Shown: positions 32,370 to 41,343, counted from the stretch's first letter. The stretch is DNA of 64,000 nucleotides from Bog-473 sp963828505 (GCA_963828505.1 CAWHFM010000003.1:1-64000); one strand, 5' to 3'. Made by a program: numbers and translations. The notes: generated from the sequence alone by a model not told the origin.

Positions 32370-32854
32370 AGCTGCACGACCTGGCCCCGCCCACCGGGGC
32401 CACCAAGGCCCGTCGCCGCGTCGGCCGCGGCATCGGCGGCAAGGGCGGCAAGACGGCCGGCCGGGGCACCAAGGGGCAGAAGGCCCGCAGCACCGTGCCG
32501 CTCGGCTTCGAGGGCGGCCAGCTCCCGCTGATGCAGCGCATCCCCAAGCTGAAGGGGTTCAAAAACCCCTTCCGGATTGAGTACACCCCGGTCAACCTGG
32601 GCGCGCTCGACGCGCTCGACGACGAAGAGATCACCGTCGCCACCCTGGTCGAGGCCGGCCTGGTCCGCCCGAAGGCCCTGGTCAAGATCCTGGGCCAGGG
32701 TTCGCTGAGCCGCCCCGTGCGGGTGTCGGCCCACGCCTTCTCCAAGGCGGCCGCCGACGCGATCACGGCTGCCGGCGGTAGCGTCGAGCGGGTGCCCCTG
32801 CCCTACGCCCATGGGCGCCCGCCGGCCGCGGGCAACGCCCTCATGAACCGCTAG
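32366..32854 (+). CDS. rplO: 50S ribosomal protein L15 (uL15)
   Basis: A 162-residue protein. KLHDLAPPTGATKARRRVGRG and the GFEGGQLPLMQRIPKLKGF segment are canonical. GTG start overlapping the rpmD stop. Slightly long at the C-terminus. Confidence 0.97.
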   Translation: MKLHDLAPPTGATKARRRVGRGIGGKGGKTAGRGTKGQKARSTVPLGFEGGQLPLMQRIPKLKGFKNPFRIEYTPVNLGALDALDDEEITVATLVEAGLVRPKALVKILGQGSLSRPVRVSAHAFSKAAADAITAAGGSVERVPLPYAHGRPPAAGNALMNR

Positions 32855-32887
32855 TGCCGACCTCGGGCCCGCACTGAGAGGAAGGGC

Positions 32888-34174
32888 ATGCTCTCCCGGC
32901 TCGCCAATATCTTCAGGGTCCCCGACCTTCGCAACAAGGTCATCTTCACCCTGGCCGTCATCGCCCTGTACCAGATCGGGGCGAACATCCCCGTGCCCGG
33001 GGTCAACTGGTCACGGCTCCAGAGTCTCGAGAGCTCGGCCTCCGCGTCGGGCGTGCTCGGGTTCCTGAATCTCTTCAGCGGCGGAGCGCTCGTGCGCCTG
33101 GCCGTCTTCGGCCTGGGCGTCATGCCCTACATCACCAGCTCCATCATCATCCAGCTGCTCTCCACGGTCATCCCCAAGCTCGAGGAGTGGCGCGACCAGG
33201 GCGCCGTCGGGCAGAAGAAGATCACCCAGACCACCCGTTACCTGACCGTGGCGCTGGCCGTGATGCAGTCCTCGGGCCTGGTCTACGCCTTCCACGGCCA
33301 CGACGCCGCACTCCTCGGCACCAGCGTCGACCTGATCCCGACCTTCACCTGGCCGCTGGCCCTCTTCATGGTGCTGATCCTCACCGCCGGGACGGCCATG
33401 GTCATGTGGCTGGCCGAGCTCATCACCCAGCGCGGCATCGGCCAGGGCATGTCCATCCTGATCTTCGCCAACGTGGTGGCCGCCATCCCGACCGGCTTCA
33501 AGGCCATCCTGGAGGAGGGGGGCAAGGCCAAATTCGGGGTCATCATCATCGTCTCACTCACCCTGTTGGTGATCATCGTCTTCATGGACCAGGGGCAGCG
33601 CCGTATCCCGGTGACCTTTGCCCGTCGCGTGGTGGGACGGCGAATGTACGGCGGGAGCTCGACCTATATCCCGCTCAAGGTGAACCAGTCCGGCGTGATC
33701 CCGATCATCTTCGCCAGCTCGGTCCTCTACATCCCGGTGCTGCTGTCCAACGTCGTGCCCTGGAACTGGTTCCAGAACTTCGTGCGCAACAGCCTCACGC
33801 CGACGAGCTTCTTCTACATCCTGGCCTATTTCCTGCTGATCGTCCTGTTCACGTTCTTCTACGTCTACGTGGCCTTCGACCCGCACCAGCAGGCCGATCT
33901 GATCCGCAAGCAAGGCGGCTTCGTGCCGGGCATCCGGCCCGGGCCGCCGACCGAGCGGTACTTCGCGCACATCCTCAGCCGGATCACCGTCGTGGGCGCC
34001 CTCTTCCTCGCCTCGGTCGCCGTCGTGCCCTCGTTGCTGATGGCCCTCTGGCACCTCAACCGCTTCCCCTTCTATGGCACCACCCTGCTCATCTCGGTCG
34101 GTGTCGCCCTCGAGACCATGCGCCAGATCGACAGCCAGCTGATGATGCGCAACTACGAGGGCTTCCTCAAGTAG
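32888..34174 (+). CDS. secY: protein translocase subunit SecY
   Basis: A 428-residue channel subunit with ten membrane helices. The N-terminus MLSRLANIFRVPDLRNK and FLNLFSGGAL plug region are typical. The C-terminal MRNYEGFLK is typical as well. The cytosolic loop GKAKFGVIIIV and QGQRRIPVTFARR region carry the ribosome/SecA contact. Located after rplO as usual. adk follows after 7 bp. Confidence 0.97.
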   Translation: MLSRLANIFRVPDLRNKVIFTLAVIALYQIGANIPVPGVNWSRLQSLESSASASGVLGFLNLFSGGALVRLAVFGLGVMPYITSSIIIQLLSTVIPKLEEWRDQGAVGQKKITQTTRYLTVALAVMQSSGLVYAFHGHDAALLGTSVDLIPTFTWPLALFMVLILTAGTAMVMWLAELITQRGIGQGMSILIFANVVAAIPTGFKAILEEGGKAKFGVIIIVSLTLLVIIVFMDQGQRRIPVTFARRVVGRRMYGGSSTYIPLKVNQSGVIPIIFASSVLYIPVLLSNVVPWNWFQNFVRNSLTPTSFFYILAYFLLIVLFTFFYVYVAFDPHQQADLIRKQGGFVPGIRPGPPTERYFAHILSRITVVGALFLASVAVVPSLLMALWHLNRFPFYGTTLLISVGVALETMRQIDSQLMMRNYEGFLK

Positions 34175-34181
34175 GAACATC

Positions 34182-34853
34182 GTGATACCCGGGGTCAGGC
34201 TCGTGGTCCTCGGAAAGCAGGGGGCCGGCAAGGGGACGCAGTGCGTCCGCTTGTCCCACCATTACGTGGTCCCGCACGTCTCCACCGGGGACATGCTGCG
34301 CAGCGAAGTGAAGGCGCGCACCGACATCGGGCAGCGCGCCCGCACCCTCATGGACCAGGGCGAGCTGATCTCCGACGAGCTGGTGATGGAGATGGTCGGG
34401 TCCCGCCTCTCCGAGCGCGACACCTCGGGGCGCGGCTTCGTCCTCGACGGCTGCCCACGGACGACGGGGCAGGCCGAGGTGCTCCAGAAGATCCTCGATC
34501 CCCACGACCTCGATCTGGTCGTCGATCTCCAGGTCCCCACCCACCTGGTCATGAAGCGCCTGGCCTCGCGCCGGGTCTGCGTGGACTGCGGAGCGAACTA
34601 CTCCACGGCCGCGCCGCCGCTGGTGAACTGGACCTGTGACGTGTGCGGTGGCGAGGTGGTCCAGCGTCAGGACGACACCGAGGATGCGATCGAGCGCCGG
34701 CTCAACCTCTACGAGGAGGAGACGGCGCCGCTGCTCGACTTCTACAAGAAGCGCGAGCTCCTGTCCGAGATCAACGGCACCGGCTCGCCCGACGCCGTGA
34801 CCCGGCGGGTGGTCGGGGCCATCGACGCCCTGCGACGGAGCAAGGCCCGATGA
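34182..34853 (+). CDS. adk: adenylate kinase
   Basis: A 223-residue nucleotide kinase (AMP + ATP to 2 ADP). The P-loop is GKQGAGKGT (11-19). The AMP site includes STGDMLR and GFVLDGCPR. The long LID carries four cysteines (CVDC and CDVC), a zinc-stabilised form. GTG start. It shares 4 bp with map, a conserved arrangement. Confidence 0.96.
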   Translation: MIPGVRLVVLGKQGAGKGTQCVRLSHHYVVPHVSTGDMLRSEVKARTDIGQRARTLMDQGELISDELVMEMVGSRLSERDTSGRGFVLDGCPRTTGQAEVLQKILDPHDLDLVVDLQVPTHLVMKRLASRRVCVDCGANYSTAAPPLVNWTCDVCGGEVVQRQDDTEDAIERRLNLYEEETAPLLDFYKKRELLSEINGTGSPDAVTRRVVGAIDALRRSKAR

Positions 34854-35590
34854 GGCGCAACGACGCCGAGCTGGCCAAGATGCGCCGCGCCGGCAAGGTC
34901 GTGGCCGAGATGCACGAGGCGACCCGCGCCGCCGCCCGCCCCGGGGTGACGACCCGCCAGCTCGATCTGGTGGCCCGCGACGTTCTGGAGCGCCGGGGGG
35001 CCACCTCGAACTTCCTCAACTACCACGGCTTCCCCGCCGTCATCTGCACCTCGCCCAACTCCATGATCGTCCACGGCATCCCCGGGGACTACGTGCTCGA
35101 AGAGGGCGACATCCTCTCCATCGACTGCGGGGCGATCATTGAGGGCTACCACGGGGATGCCGCCTTCACCATGGGCATCGGCGACATCTCCAAGGAGGCC
35201 CAGAAACTGATTGAGGTGACCGAGCGCAGCCTCTGGGCCGGGATTCAGCAGATGCACAAGGGCACTGGGCTGCACGAGATCGGGCGGGCGGTCCAGCAGG
35301 TGGCCGAAGCGGCCGGCTTCTCCGTCGTGCGCGAGTACGTGGGCCACGCCATCGGGACGGCCATGCACGAGCAGCCCCAAGTGCCCAACTATTGGCCCGG
35401 CAACAAGGGCCCGACGCTCAAGACCGGCAACGTCTTCGCCGTCGAGCCGATGGTGAACGTCGGCTCTCCAGAGACGGTGACCCTCGACGACAACTGGAGC
35501 GTGGTCACGGCCGACGGCAAACTCTCGGCCCACTTCGAGCACACCATCGCCGTCACTCCGGACGGGCCCGAGGTCTTCACGACGGCCTGA
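34850..35590 (+). CDS. map: type I methionine aminopeptidase
   Basis: A 246-residue metalloprotease that removes the initiator Met. Metal ligands are visible: the two Asp in SIDCGAIIEGYHGDAAF, the His in GHAIGTAMHE, and the two Glu in FAVEPMV and HFEHTIAV. The substrate-side His is in NYHGFPAVIC. Lacks the N-terminal zinc-finger extension. Overlaps adk by ATGA. Confidence 0.96.
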   Translation: MRRNDAELAKMRRAGKVVAEMHEATRAAARPGVTTRQLDLVARDVLERRGATSNFLNYHGFPAVICTSPNSMIVHGIPGDYVLEEGDILSIDCGAIIEGYHGDAAFTMGIGDISKEAQKLIEVTERSLWAGIQQMHKGTGLHEIGRAVQQVAEAAGFSVVREYVGHAIGTAMHEQPQVPNYWPGNKGPTLKTGNVFAVEPMVNVGSPETVTLDDNWSVVTADGKLSAHFEHTIAVTPDGPEVFTTA

Positions 35591-35724
35591 CCCGACGGGT
35601 CCTTCACGATGCTGCGAGCGTGACCGAAAAGTAAGCTGCACAGGCACAGCCGGTCCGGGGCCGGAACCGAAGCCAGGGCCGAAGCCGGAGCCTTGGCGCA
35701 GGCTGGTTGGCGAAGGGAGGACGG

Positions 35725-36186
35725 GTGCTCACGAGCGGTTTCAATCACGTGGCGGTCCTCACGGCCGACACCGGGCGGTTCGTCGACTTCTACCACGAGG
35801 TCTTCGGCGCCGAGGTCATGGGTTCCGAGGACATGGGTGGGCACGGGAGCCTCACCTTCGTCCGCGTCGGGGAGGAGTCGGAGTTCAACGTCTTCGAGGT
35901 GCCGGGCAACTCCGAGGCGGAGCGCCAGACCCCCATGCTCGGGCGCGGCCGCATCGACCACCTCGCCCTCCAGGCCGCCTCGCTGAATGCCTTCGAGGAG
36001 ATCCGCCGCCGCCTGATCGCCCGCGGCGCCAGCGACGAGTTCGTCACCGACTTCGGCCCGGTGCTCTCCATGTTCTTCCGGGACCCCGACGGGCTCGAGT
36101 GCGAGGTGTGCGTGGCCAACCCTGACGCCACCCCCGGCGTGACCAATCCCCCGGGTACCCCCGCCGCCCGCTACGTCCCCGGCTGA
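35725..36186 (+). CDS. VOC (glyoxalase-like) family protein
   Basis: A 153-residue vicinal-oxygen-chelate protein. The first half begins SGFNHVAVLTADTGRFVDFYHEVFGAE with a metal-ligand His, and the second half has RIDHLALQAASL and FFRDPDGLECEVCV. Substrate unknown. The GTG at 35725 is chosen because AAGGGAGGA lies just upstream; a TTG at 35707 is possible but less likely. It interrupts the otherwise conserved map-infA order, with a 134-bp gap before it and 350 bp after it. Confidence 0.85.
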   Translation: MLTSGFNHVAVLTADTGRFVDFYHEVFGAEVMGSEDMGGHGSLTFVRVGEESEFNVFEVPGNSEAERQTPMLGRGRIDHLALQAASLNAFEEIRRRLIARGASDEFVTDFGPVLSMFFRDPDGLECEVCVANPDATPGVTNPPGTPAARYVPG

Positions 36187-36381
36187 TCGGAGGCTTCCCG
36201 ACCGCCGTCCGGTCCCGAGGGGCGACCTCGAGCCCCTGACCTGGGTGTCCGCCTCGCCGGCCCGGCCGCCCGACCCTCCGGAGGCCCCCAGGAGGCTCCC
36301 GGCCGGGGCCGCGAAAGGGGCCCGCTGACCGCGTGGCCAGCGCCGGCGGTCACCGGGGATGGATTCCGGGCCGCGATGCGG

Positions 36382-36494
36382 TAGACTTATTCGCTGCTCC
36401 GGCGCTGGTCCGCCCTCTGGGGGACGGACTGTCCAGGAGCGACGTCCGATTCCGCTCCGTTCCGGCCTCGCGCCACCGGTGCGCTGTCGGCCGG
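36382..36494 (+). promoter_or_regulatory. candidate infA promoter and leader hairpin
   Basis: A TAGACT box (36382-36387) of actinobacterial -10 type starts a leader of about 140 nt. In it CCGGCC (36462-36467) pairs with GGCCGG (36489-36494), with an inner GCGC/GCGC stem. No clear -35. The rest of 36187-36381 shows no gene. Confidence 0.4.
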
Positions 36495-36535
36495 GAATCA
36501 GAACGAACAGGACGGATCCGAACCGGAGGAGTGAC

Positions 36536-36760
36536 CTGCCCAAGCCCAAGGAAGATGCCATCGTGCTGGAGGGCACGGTGGTCGAGCCGCTGCCCAACGC
36601 CATGTTCCGAGTGGAGCTCGAGAACGGCCACAAGGTGCTGGCGCACAGCTCGGGGAAGATGAGGATGCACCGCATCCGCATCCTTCCAGGGGACAAGGTG
36701 CAGGTGGAGATCACCCCGTACGACCTCAACCGGGGCCGGATCACCTACCGCTACAAGTAG
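36536..36760 (+). CDS. infA: translation initiation factor IF-1, apparent CTG start
   Basis: A 74-residue OB-fold factor that binds the A site during initiation. The sequence is complete and canonical: PKPKEDAIVLEGTVVEPLP, FRVELENGHKVLAH and ILPGDKVQVEITPYDL. No ATG, GTG or TTG exists in frame near the expected start. The codon before PKPKEDA is CTG at 36536, with GGAGGA (36525-36530) 5 nt upstream. A GTG at 36531 is out of frame by one base, so either CTG is the start or a base has been inserted between 36531 and 36541. Confidence 0.9.
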   Translation: MPKPKEDAIVLEGTVVEPLPNAMFRVELENGHKVLAHSSGKMRMHRIRILPGDKVQVEITPYDLNRGRITYRYK

Positions 36761-36804
36761 CGGGCAGCCAGCGACAGGACGAGAGGAACAGGACGGGTGC
36801 TCAA

Positions 36805-36918
36805 GTGAAGGTTCGGCCGAGTGTGAAGCCGATCTGCGAGAAGTGCAAGGTCATCAGGCGCCGCGGCGTCGTCCGGGTGATCTGCGACAACCCGCGCCAC
36901 AAGCAGCGGCAGGGATAG
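36805..36918 (+). CDS. rpmJ: 50S ribosomal protein L36 (bL36)
   Basis: A 37-residue zinc-ribbon protein. KVRPSVKPICEKCKVIRRRG and the end NPRHKQRQG are canonical; C11, C14, C27 and H32 are the zinc ligands. GTG start. Placed between infA and rpsM as in most bacteria. Confidence 0.96.
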   Translation: MKVRPSVKPICEKCKVIRRRGVVRVICDNPRHKQRQG

Positions 36919-36934
36919 GGAGAGGACGAGAGAA

Positions 36935-37312
36935 ATGGCCCGAATTTCTGGGGTGGACATTCCGCGCGAGAAGCGTCTCGAGATCGCGCTGACCTACATC
37001 TACGGCGTCGGCCCGACGCTCTCGAGGCAGATCACCGAGGCGACGGAGATCAACCCGTCCACCCGCGTCCGCGACCTGACCGACGAGGAGGTGGCCAAGC
37101 TCCGCTCCTACATCGACACCAGCTTCCGGGTCGAGGGTGACCTGCGCCGGGACGTCTCCCAGGACATCAAGCGCAAGATGGAGATCAACTGCTACGAGGG
37201 CGTCCGGCACCGCAAGGGCCTGCCGGTCCACGGGCAGCGCACCCACACCAACGCCCGCACGCGCAAGGGCCCCAAGAAGACCGTGGCCGGGAAGAAGAAG
37301 GTGAAGAAGTAG
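36935..37312 (+). CDS. rpsM: 30S ribosomal protein S13 (uS13)
   Basis: A 125-residue head protein. ARISGVDIPREKRLEIALTYI and RHRKGLPVHGQRTHTNARTRKG are canonical. Lys-rich end. rpsK starts immediately after the stop. Confidence 0.97.
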   Translation: MARISGVDIPREKRLEIALTYIYGVGPTLSRQITEATEINPSTRVRDLTDEEVAKLRSYIDTSFRVEGDLRRDVSQDIKRKMEINCYEGVRHRKGLPVHGQRTHTNARTRKGPKKTVAGKKKVKK

Positions 37313-37714
37313 ATGGCGAAGCCGACCAAGCCGGGTGTCCGGCGGCCCCGCCGCAAGGAGCGCAAGAACGTCTCCTACGGCGTGGCCCACATAAAGAGCT
37401 CCTTCAACAACACCATCGTGTCCATCGCCGACCCGGAGGGCAACGTGCTCGCCTGGGCCTCAGCCGGCAACGTCGGCTTCAAGGGGTCGCGCAAGTCCAC
37501 CCCGTTCGCGGCCCAGCTGGCCGCCGAAGCCTGCGCCAAGCGGGCCATGGAGCACGGCGTGCGCAAGGTCGACGTCCTGGTGCGCGGGCCGGGCTCGGGG
37601 CGCGAGACGGCCATCCGCTCCCTGGCCGCCGTGGGCATCGAGGTGGTCGGCATCAAGGACGTGACCCCCATCCCGCACAACGGGTGCCGACCCAAGAAGC
37701 GCCGCCGGGTCTGA
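37313..37714 (+). CDS. rpsK: 30S ribosomal protein S11 (uS11)
   Basis: A 133-residue platform protein. HIKSSFNNTIVSIAD and GSGRETAIRSL plus the C-terminal DVTPIPHNGCRPKKRRRV are canonical. Confidence 0.97.
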   Translation: MAKPTKPGVRRPRRKERKNVSYGVAHIKSSFNNTIVSIADPEGNVLAWASAGNVGFKGSRKSTPFAAQLAAEACAKRAMEHGVRKVDVLVRGPGSGRETAIRSLAAVGIEVVGIKDVTPIPHNGCRPKKRRRV

Positions 37715-37742
37715 GGCCGAGGAAGAAGAGGAACAAACACCA

Positions 37743-38390
37743 ATGGCTCGATACACCGGTCCCGTCTGCCGCCTTTGCCGGCGCGAGCGGACCAAGCTCT
37801 TCTTGAAGGGCGAGCGTTGTTACTCGCTCAAGTGCCCGGTCTCCGAAGCGGTGACCGACCGGCACAGCCGCGCCTACCCGCCGGGTGAGCACGGGCGCGA
37901 CCGCATGCGCCAGGGCTCCGAGTACCTGGCCCAGCTGCGCGAGAAGCAGAAGGCGCGCCGCATCTACGGCATCTTGGAGAAGCAGTTCCGCAACATGTAC
38001 GAGGAGGCCAACCGCCAGCCGGGCATCACCGGCGAGAACCTCCTGCGCAACCTGGAGCTCCGCCTCGACAACGTGGTCTTCCGAGCCGGCTGGGGCGCCA
38101 GCCGTCGCCAGGCGCGCCAGTTCGTGCGCCACGGCCACGTCAATGTCAACGGCAAGCGGGTCACCATCCCGAGCTACCGGGTGCGCAAGGGCGACCGCGT
38201 CACGCTGCGCGAGTCCACGCGCAACAACTTCTCCGTGCGCCGCAACATGGACACCCTGGAGCGACAGACCCCGGCCTGGCTCGAGACCGGCGACGCCGGC
38301 TTCTCGGTCGCTGTCCTCAACCCGCCGTTGCGAGAGCACATCGACGAGCCCGTCCAAGAGCAGCTCATCGTCGAGCTCTACTCGAAGTAG
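37743..38390 (+). CDS. rpsD: 30S ribosomal protein S4 (uS4)
   Basis: A 215-residue 16S rRNA assembly initiator. The N-terminus carries a zinc-ligand set CRLC...C...C and the S4 domain contains RRQARQFVRHGHVNVNG. C-terminal INEPVQEQLIVE-type end is present as IDEPVQEQLIVELYSK. Normal length. Confidence 0.97.
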   Translation: MARYTGPVCRLCRRERTKLFLKGERCYSLKCPVSEAVTDRHSRAYPPGEHGRDRMRQGSEYLAQLREKQKARRIYGILEKQFRNMYEEANRQPGITGENLLRNLELRLDNVVFRAGWGASRRQARQFVRHGHVNVNGKRVTIPSYRVRKGDRVTLRESTRNNFSVRRNMDTLERQTPAWLETGDAGFSVAVLNPPLREHIDEPVQEQLIVELYSK

Positions 38391-38419
38391 CCCCCGAACC
38401 CCGCCACAGGAGCACCATC

Positions 38420-39358
38420 ATGCTGATCATCCAACGACCGACCGTCGAAGTCGTCGACGAGGAGCAGAACAACCGCCAGCGGTTCGCCATCGGCCCTCTC
38501 GACCCCGGCTTCGGCACCACGCTCGGCAACTCGCTGCGCCGCACCCTGCTCTCGTCGATCCCCGGCGGCGCTGTCACCCAGCTCCGCTTCGACGAGGCGC
38601 TGCACGAATTCACCACCCTCCCCGGGGTCAAGGAGGACGTGACCGACATCATCTTGAATCTGAAGGACCTCCTCGTCCGCGTGTACTCCGACGACCCGGT
38701 GACGCTCCGGCTCGACGTGCGCGGCCCGGCGGACGCCACCGCGGCGGACCTCCAGCTCACGTCAGACGTCGAGGTGCTGAACCCGGAGCTGCACATCGCC
38801 TCGGTCAACGCCCGGGGCCGGCTGGCCGTCGACGTGACCGTCGAGCGCGGACGGGGCTACGCGTCGGCCGACAAGAACAAGCGGTCCTCGACCATCGGCG
38901 TCATCCCGATCGACTCCATCTTCTCCCCGGTGCACCGGGTCACCTTCGACATCGAGCCGGTGCGGGTCGAGCAGTCGACCAACTACGACCGGCTGGTGCT
39001 CGACATCGAGACCGACGGGACGATCACGCCTCGCGAGGCCCTGGCCTCGGCCGGGGACACGCTGCGCAAGCTGGTCTCCCTCGTGGCCGACCTGGAGGAG
39101 ACACCGCAGGCCCTCGAGCTGGGCGATGCCACCACCACCAGTAGCGGCTCCCCCGACCTGGACCTGCGCATCGAGGAGCTCGACCTGTCCGAGCGCCCGC
39201 GCAACTGCCTCAAGCGCGCCCAGATCAACACGATCGGAGAGCTGGTCGAGCGCACCATGGACGACCTGCTCGCCATCACCAACTTCGGCCAGAAGTCGGC
39301 CGACGAGGTCGTCCAGCGCCTGGACGAGCGCGGGCTGTCGCTCCGCACGAGGGACTGA
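38420..39358 (+). CDS. rpoA: DNA-directed RNA polymerase subunit alpha
   Basis: A 312-residue polymerase assembly subunit. The N-terminal domain has FAIGPLDPGFGTTLGNSLRR and the dimer and beta/beta' contacts. The C-terminal domain (from about 245) has ELDLSERPRNCLKRAQINTIGEL, the region that binds UP elements and activators. Usual alpha-operon position before rplQ. Confidence 0.97.
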   Translation: MLIIQRPTVEVVDEEQNNRQRFAIGPLDPGFGTTLGNSLRRTLLSSIPGGAVTQLRFDEALHEFTTLPGVKEDVTDIILNLKDLLVRVYSDDPVTLRLDVRGPADATAADLQLTSDVEVLNPELHIASVNARGRLAVDVTVERGRGYASADKNKRSSTIGVIPIDSIFSPVHRVTFDIEPVRVEQSTNYDRLVLDIETDGTITPREALASAGDTLRKLVSLVADLEETPQALELGDATTTSSGSPDLDLRIEELDLSERPRNCLKRAQINTIGELVERTMDDLLAITNFGQKSADEVVQRLDERGLSLRTRD

Positions 39359-39364
39359 GCCGCC

Positions 39365-39718
39365 ATGCGCGCCACACCCCAGCGCGGCCGCCGGCTCGGC
39401 GGCTCGGCGTCGCACGAGAAGGCGATGCTCGGCAACCTCGTCGCGTCCCTCATCGCCGCCGAGTCGATCGTGACGACCGAGGCCAAGGCCAAGCGCCTCC
39501 GGCCGGTGGCCGAGAAGTGCGTGACCGCCGCCGTCAAGGGCGGCCTGGCCAACCACCGCAACGTGGTGGGGATCATCCGGGACAAGGACATGGCTCACAA
39601 GCTCTTCGAGGACATCGGGCCGCGCTACGCGGACCGCCCGGGTGGGTACACGCGAATCCTCAAGCTCGGCCCGCGCCCCGGTGACAACGCGCCCATGGCG
39701 CGGATCGAGTTCGTCTGA
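39365..39718 (+). CDS. rplQ: 50S ribosomal protein L17 (bL17)
   Basis: A 117-residue tunnel-exit protein. RRLGGSASHEKAMLGNLVASLI and the C-terminal PGDNAPMARIEFV are canonical. Last ribosomal gene of the alpha operon. Confidence 0.97.
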   Translation: MRATPQRGRRLGGSASHEKAMLGNLVASLIAAESIVTTEAKAKRLRPVAEKCVTAAVKGGLANHRNVVGIIRDKDMAHKLFEDIGPRYADRPGGYTRILKLGPRPGDNAPMARIEFV

Positions 39719-39748
39719 GCGCTGCCGCGACTAGGTCTCGGGTTCGGG

Positions 39749-40576
39749 GTGGAGCCGCCCGCCGGCGCTGAGCTCCAGCGCTGGAGGCTTGTCATCGCAT
39801 ACGACGGGGCCCCGTTCCACGGGTTCGCGATCCAGTCCGCAGTCCCCACCGTGGCCGGCGGCCTGCGCCGGGCCCTCGAGCGCACCGCCCGGCTGCGCGA
39901 GCCGCCGCTCCTGACCTGTGCCGGGCGCACCGACGCGGGCGTCCACGCCCGGGGCCAGGTGGCCCATGTCGACCTGCCGCCCATCGCCTACGACGGTCCG
40001 GGGTTGGCCCGTGCCCTCAACCGCCAGCTCGCCCCGCAGATCGTGGTCCTCCGGGCCGAGGCGGTCGGCCCCAACTTCGACGCCCGGCGCTCTGCCACCG
40101 GTCGCACCTACCGCTACCTGGTGTGGAACGCGCCCGGGCCCGACCCACTGCTGGCCCCCGTCGCCTGGCACGTGCCCGGACCGCTCGCGCTCGGCGCCAT
40201 GCGCACCGCGTCCGATGTGCTGCTCGGGAGCCACGACTTTCGCTCGTTCTGCCGTCGCCGGCCGGGCACGGCGGCCTCCGAACCGATCGTGCGCAAGGTG
40301 ACGCGCGCCCAGTGGAGCGTCGACACCGGTCCGGAGGCGGCCGATGCCGGCGCGGGAGAGGGTGGGGACGATCGGCTGCTGCGCTTCGAGATCTCGGCGA
40401 ACTCCTTCTGCCACCAGATGGTGCGCTCGGTCGTGGCCAGCCTGGTCGCGGTCGGCCGGGGCCGGCAGACCGCGGCAGGGCTCATGGAAAAACTGCGCGC
40501 CACGAGCCGCGACCGCATGCCCGACCCCGCTCCGGCCCATGGGCTGTGCCTCGTCTCGGTGGACTACGGATCCTGA
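39749..40576 (+). CDS. truA: tRNA pseudouridine synthase A
   Basis: A 275-residue enzyme that makes pseudouridine at positions 38-40 of the anticodon arm. The catalytic Asp is in AGRTDAGVHARGQV. IAYDGAPFHGFAIQ is the N-terminal signature, and FCHQMVRSVV marks the C-terminal domain. GTG start. Conserved location after rplQ. Confidence 0.95.
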   Translation: MEPPAGAELQRWRLVIAYDGAPFHGFAIQSAVPTVAGGLRRALERTARLREPPLLTCAGRTDAGVHARGQVAHVDLPPIAYDGPGLARALNRQLAPQIVVLRAEAVGPNFDARRSATGRTYRYLVWNAPGPDPLLAPVAWHVPGPLALGAMRTASDVLLGSHDFRSFCRRRPGTAASEPIVRKVTRAQWSVDTGPEAADAGAGEGGDDRLLRFEISANSFCHQMVRSVVASLVAVGRGRQTAAGLMEKLRATSRDRMPDPAPAHGLCLVSVDYGS

Positions 40577-40707
40577 AGGGCATGCGGAACCGGGCGGGGA
40601 GTGTCCCCAGGACCTCGAAACCCTGAAGAGCGCATTCTGGGCGGCCGACGTGCTTCCCGGCGACCGAGGCGACCTGAGTGTTCGGGAGCGGCCGTGGAGG
40701 CGGCGGC

Positions 40708-40736
40708 TTGCCCGACCAGGAACGGGGCCCTATCCT
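40708..40736 (+). promoter_or_regulatory. rplM-rpsI promoter
   Basis: TTGCCC (40708-40713), a 17-bp spacer and TATCCT (40731-40736). Predicted start near 40743, giving a leader of about 85 nt before rplM. Confidence 0.6.
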
Positions 40737-40753
40737 GGTACGTCGGCTCGCGG

Positions 40754-40784
40754 CTGGTCGCGGGCCTTCAGCCCGCCCGACCAG
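40754..40784 (+). promoter_or_regulatory. leader hairpin before rplM
   Basis: CTGGTCG (40754-40760) pairs with CGACCAG (40778-40784), and CGGGC (40761-40765) with GCCCG (40771-40775), leaving a 2-nt bulge and a 5-nt loop. It lies in the rplM leader. rplM leaders bind L13 in some bacteria; whether that happens here is unknown. Confidence 0.5.
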
Positions 40785-40826
40785 GGCCAGGGCCCGCCCA
40801 CCACGCAGTTGCGAAAGATCGGTCTC

Positions 40827-41276
40827 GTGCGCACATTTTCCCCGAAGGTCAACGACATCCAGCGGAGCTGGTACGTCGTCGACGCCGACGGCCTCGTCCT
40901 CGGCCGGCTGGCGTCGTCCGTGGCCGCCATCCTGCGCGGCAAGCACCGGCCCATCTTCGCCCCGCACGTCGACACCGGGGACCACGTCATTGTGGTCAAC
41001 GCCGACAAGGTGGTGATGACCTCGAGCAAAGCCGAGGCCAAGCGGGCCTACCGGCACAGCGGGTATCCAGGCGGGCTGCGCTCGACGAGCTACGCCGAAC
41101 TGCTGGAGACCAAGCCCGCCGAGCTGGTGCGCCGCTCCGTGCGGGGCATGCTGCCCAAGAACACGCTCGGCCGCCAGATGCTGGGCAAGCTCCAGGTCTA
41201 CGCCGGCCCCGAGCACCCGCACGCCGCGCAGAAACCGCAGCCCCTCGAGCTGCCCGCCGCCCGCCGGGCCGGCTGA
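40827..41276 (+). CDS. rplM: 50S ribosomal protein L13 (uL13)
   Basis: A 149-residue early-assembly protein of the large subunit. RTFSPKVNDIQRSWYVVDADG and GMLPKNTLGRQMLGKLQVY are canonical. GTG start at 40827 matches the family N-terminus. The in-frame open sequence upstream is leader and not coding. Confidence 0.96.
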   Translation: MRTFSPKVNDIQRSWYVVDADGLVLGRLASSVAAILRGKHRPIFAPHVDTGDHVIVVNADKVVMTSSKAEAKRAYRHSGYPGGLRSTSYAELLETKPAELVRRSVRGMLPKNTLGRQMLGKLQVYAGPEHPHAAQKPQPLELPAARRAG

Positions 41277-41343
41277 CGCCCGCCACGGCACGATCCATCA
41301 CCGACTCCGACTCCGACACCCACAGAAGGACAGCGCAGACTCC

